Shown: piece after piece, positions 61,999 to 64,000 of the stretch
How the letters are laid out: every line of letters begins with the position of its first letter
How positions within the stretch are numbered: position 1 is the stretch's first letter
Source of the DNA: Haloarcula sebkhae
Lineage (GTDB): Archaea > Halobacteriota > Halobacteria > Halobacteriales > Haloarculaceae
Length of the DNA stretch: 64,000 nucleotides
Reading direction: 5' to 3'
Assembly: GCF_014647415.1 (NCBI RefSeq)
Contig: NZ_BMPD01000001.1
Span: 62,001-126,000, forward strand
The notes under the pieces: generated by a model
The model's input: the letters and a program-made list of their open reading frames with translations, nothing else
Database searches by the model: none
What the model was told of the DNA's origin: nothing
Program-made: the position numbers and the translations under genes

Positions 61999-62397
61999 TT
62001 GGAAATCTCGGATCAATTGCTGTGTCTGTTCAGTGCTGATATCCGCGACGAGGGGGACCGGTACGTCGTGGAGGTCCCGCGTCGAGAAGTCGAGACGGGC
62101 GCAGTCGACTCGGACAGTACCTACCGCGTTGCGCTCATCTCCGCAGACGAGGGTATAGAGACGGACGAGGAGACGGTGTCGGACACGCCACCGGATCAGC
62201 CACAGCCGCCGGTCGAACCGGGTGAGACGCGCTACGTCGAAATCGAAGACATCGGCAAGCAGGGCGACGGCATCGCCCGCGTCGAGCGCGGCTACGTCAT
62301 TATCGTTCCGGGGGCCGAAATTGACGAACGAGTCAAGATCGAAGTCACCGAGGTCAAGTCGAACTTCGCGGTCGGCGAAATCATCGACGACGTGTGA
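61999..62397 (+). CDS. TRAM domain protein
   Basis: 132 residues from the TTG at 61999. The C-terminal about 60 residues are a TRAM domain ('VEIEDIGKQGDGIARVERGY', 'VKIEVTEVKSNFAVGEII'), a beta-barrel that binds RNA. The N-terminal part 'ISDQLLCLFSADIRDEGDRY' is typical of haloarchaeal TRAM proteins that begin about here. TRAM proteins act as cold-shock-like RNA chaperones in archaea. The SD GGAGGT supports the start. Confidence 0.85.
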   Translation: MEISDQLLCLFSADIRDEGDRYVVEVPRREVETGAVDSDSTYRVALISADEGIETDEETVSDTPPDQPQPPVEPGETRYVEIEDIGKQGDGIARVERGYVIIVPGAEIDERVKIEVTEVKSNFAVGEIIDDV

Positions 62398-62399
62398 CG

Positions 62400-63143
62400 C
62401 TACTCGTACGGGCTGCCGTCGGGGCGCTTTGCCCCTTCGGAGTCGTAGACGACGACCTGTCCGTCTGACTGGTCGACCGGCCGGTAGTTGTCACGGACGC
62501 CGATTGCTTCCGTCAGTTCCCGAACGGCTCGTTCCTTGAGCGCTGCAGCCAACTCCTCGGCGTCGGCTCTTGAGATATCCCGACCGAGTCCCTCGCATTC
62601 GTGGGCCCGGACCATTCCCTCCTCGTCGACGGCTTCGCCCATCGGCTGGCTCGTCCCGCCGAGCGCGACGCTGAAGGGGTAGGTCCGGCAGATGAGCGGG
62701 CGGTCGCCATGGACCGTGCAGGCACCTGTCCCGTCGTCGTCCTCAGTGTAGAACGTACAGTCACCGCAGTCGTCAGTCTGGAGCGCCCACTCGAAGGTCT
62801 CGCCTTCGGGGCCGTCCGGGCCGTCGGCCAGTCCGTACGGCATCGGTCGGGCCACGTCGCGGAAGTCGTACTCCCCAACCGCCTGTAGCTGCCGGATCTC
62901 GTCGGGAAAGACGGTCGCCGTGTGGGGTTCGGCGTCGGTTTCGGCGGGCTCAGTCTTTCCACTGGGACCATCAGCGACGTCACTAGCCTCGTCGACACTC
63001 TCTCCACTCTCACCACACGCCGACTCGGCCTTGCAGCAGGCTCCACAGCGGGTGCATTCGAACCCGATTGTCTCGATAGCGTCGGCCAGTTCCGACTCGT
63101 CGAGCGCACGGGCCCGTTCGAGTTCGGTTTCCAGGGAGTCCAC
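62400..63143 (-). CDS. YkgJ-type cysteine-cluster protein
   Basis: 247 residues. The N-terminal 'FECTRCGACCKAE' and later 'CGDCTFY', 'GACTVHGDRPLICRTYPFSV' are the YkgJ/zinc- or iron-chelating pattern (CxxCxxC and CxxH...C). An acidic Gly/Ser-rich insertion follows the first cluster. The function is unknown; family members bind metal. It ends 2 nt from the convergent TRAM gene stop. Confidence 0.85.
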   Translation of the reverse strand: MDSLETELERARALDESELADAIETIGFECTRCGACCKAESACGESGESVDEASDVADGPSGKTEPAETDAEPHTATVFPDEIRQLQAVGEYDFRDVARPMPYGLADGPDGPEGETFEWALQTDDCGDCTFYTEDDDGTGACTVHGDRPLICRTYPFSVALGGTSQPMGEAVDEEGMVRAHECEGLGRDISRADAEELAAALKERAVRELTEAIGVRDNYRPVDQSDGQVVVYDSEGAKRPDGSPYE

Positions 63144-63167
63144 AGCCCTGATAGCGGGCCGATAGGC

Positions 63168-63172
63168 AAAAA
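63168..63172 (-). terminator. T5 run after MBL hydrolase gene
   Basis: AAAAA on the plus strand reads TTTTT on the minus strand, just past the stop of the MBL gene and before the YkgJ gene start. Confidence 0.35.
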
Positions 63173-63179
63173 GGGCGCG

Positions 63180-63965
63180 TCACTCCGCTGGATTCGGTGC
63201 GGCCCGCTGGCCGTCCCACGAAACAGCGCCCTCAACGGCCAGTTTTTCGAGATGGGCTAGCACTGTCCCGCGGGCCAAGTCACGAACGCCAGTGAGGTCC
63301 TTTTCATAGGCGGCGTCGAGGACTTCGTCGAGGGTGTCGGCTCCCTCGTCGACAGCCCGCCGAACACGTCGCTCGCGTTCCAGTCGGTGATTGATGAGGC
63401 GCACACAGGTCTCCCGTGGGGCCTCAATACGCGGTCCGTGGCTTGGCAACAGTGCATTGGGGTTTCTTGCGTGGAGACGACGCAGCGACGCGAGGTAGGC
63501 CCGAACGTCGCCCTCGGGTGCGCCGACGACGACGCTACCCTCGGCGACAGCGAGGTCGCCGGAGACGACGGTCCCGTCGGTTGCGAAGGCGACGTGCTCC
63601 GGCGCGTGGCCCGGCGTGTCGAGGACGGTCACCGGGCCAGCATCGGTCGGAATCGTCGTCCCGTCGCTGAACAGTTTGTCAGGAGTGACACCGGTCGCAG
63701 CCTCGAATGCGGCTGCCCGGCCATGGCGCGCCCAAACCGTCGCGTTCGTCTCTCTGGCGTACTGTGCGACGGCACCGGCGTGGTCAGGGTGATAGTGTGT
63801 GAGCGCAATGTGGGCGAGGGTACGGTCACTGAGAAGCGAATCGAGCGCATCATCCGTCGCCGCGGGGTCTACGAGAAGAGCCGCCTCGTCGCCGCAAACG
63901 TATGCTGCCGTGCTGCCGGTCGGTGCCCGTGTCGGGACGGACACGTCGGCCCGCTGCCAGTCCAT
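63180..63965 (-). CDS. MBL-fold hydrolase with C-terminal winged helix
   Basis: 261 residues. Metallo-beta-lactamase fold: 'IALTHYHPDHAGAVAQYARE' (HxHxDH), 'LDTPGHAPEHVAFATDG', 'VVSGDLAV' and 'LLPSHGPRIEAP'. The last about 60 residues ('VLDAAYEKDLTGVRDLARGT', 'LAHLEKLAVEGAVSWDG') form a winged helix, the layout of LACTB2-like proteins, some of which are endoribonucleases. Substrate unknown. Confidence 0.88.
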   Translation of the reverse strand: MDWQRADVSVPTRAPTGSTAAYVCGDEAALLVDPAATDDALDSLLSDRTLAHIALTHYHPDHAGAVAQYARETNATVWARHGRAAAFEAATGVTPDKLFSDGTTIPTDAGPVTVLDTPGHAPEHVAFATDGTVVSGDLAVAEGSVVVGAPEGDVRAYLASLRRLHARNPNALLPSHGPRIEAPRETCVRLINHRLERERRVRRAVDEGADTLDEVLDAAYEKDLTGVRDLARGTVLAHLEKLAVEGAVSWDGQRAAPNPAE

Positions 63966-64000
63966 GTCGGCAGGTCAGACCGTGAGGAAATAAACCTGTT

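Noticed and set aside
1-64000. tRNA, rRNA, CRISPR array or intact insertion sequence
   Set aside because: No cloverleaf-like sequence with a TPsiC arm, no regularly spaced repeats and no transposase motifs were noticed on reading; a tRNAscan or repeat search would settle it.

Overview
The window is a dense, GC-rich stretch of haloarchaeal chromosome; the gene set resembles Haloarcula, although the genus is an inference. The evidence is highly acidic proteins, archaeal signature genes (psmA/psmB 20S proteasome, rfcL clamp loader, pth2, 4-phosphopantoate-beta-alanine ligase, mfnA, TRAM protein, halobacterial transducer, HTH_10 regulator, Tat-type lipoprotein), and TATA boxes about 25 nt before many start codons, as expected for leaderless mRNAs. 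No rRNA, tRNA, CRISPR array or intact insertion sequence was seen.

Layout. 1-2300: the end of a secreted protein, HMG-CoA synthase (isoprenoid lipids), then a gene-poor stretch with a 58-nt direct repeat. 2301-5147: a translationally coupled operon of a minimal DtxR-like regulator, a Tat-exported multicopper oxidase and a ZIP metal transporter, behind a perfect palindrome at the promoter. 5175-8108: an HTH regulator, a type IV pilin-like protein and RfcL. 8109-11326: a polar amino-acid ABC transporter operon. 11391-16717: half-size heme A synthase, a PAS-containing transducer, a malic enzyme-phosphotransacetylase fusion and a small membrane protein. 17050-24503: RNase HI, small ORFs, a phosphoribosyltransferase, TruD, a zinc ribbon, an MFS carrier, an AtoE-type carrier and a 2-hydroxyacid dehydrogenase.

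24526-36584 is rich in thiamine genes. An HTH-ThiN (ThiR-like) regulator is divergent from a tightly packed set: TenA with the catalytic Cys, TenA without it, a sodium:solute symporter and a 42-residue membrane peptide. About 7 kb on there is a second HTH-ThiN protein after dcd, then a suicide-type Thi4 whose promoter shares a 21-nt motif with an uncharacterised gene (34087-34848). Between these lie UspA, proteasome, Pth2 and Yip1-like genes.

36675-44528: two unknown proteins, a 39-residue zinc finger, an HTH_10 regulator and the complete, translationally coupled hutUGIH histidine-degradation operon; HutH carries a 35-codon low-complexity insertion. 44536-54150: a double AAA ATPase coupled to the CoA gene for 4-phosphopantoate-beta-alanine ligase, a divergent PhzF-like protein, PEP synthase, a RecA/KaiC-like protein with a broken P-loop, MfnA (likely beta-alanine supply for CoA) and a VTT membrane protein. 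54215-64000: MetRS, a small membrane protein, an NfeD-stomatin pair, a tandem-wHTH regulator, a hybrid sensor kinase, a DUF7123-type protein, a TRAM protein started by SD+TTG, a YkgJ cysteine-cluster protein and an MBL hydrolase.

The most interesting candidate systems are the thiamine-precursor salvage module and the DtxR-MCO-ZIP metal operon.
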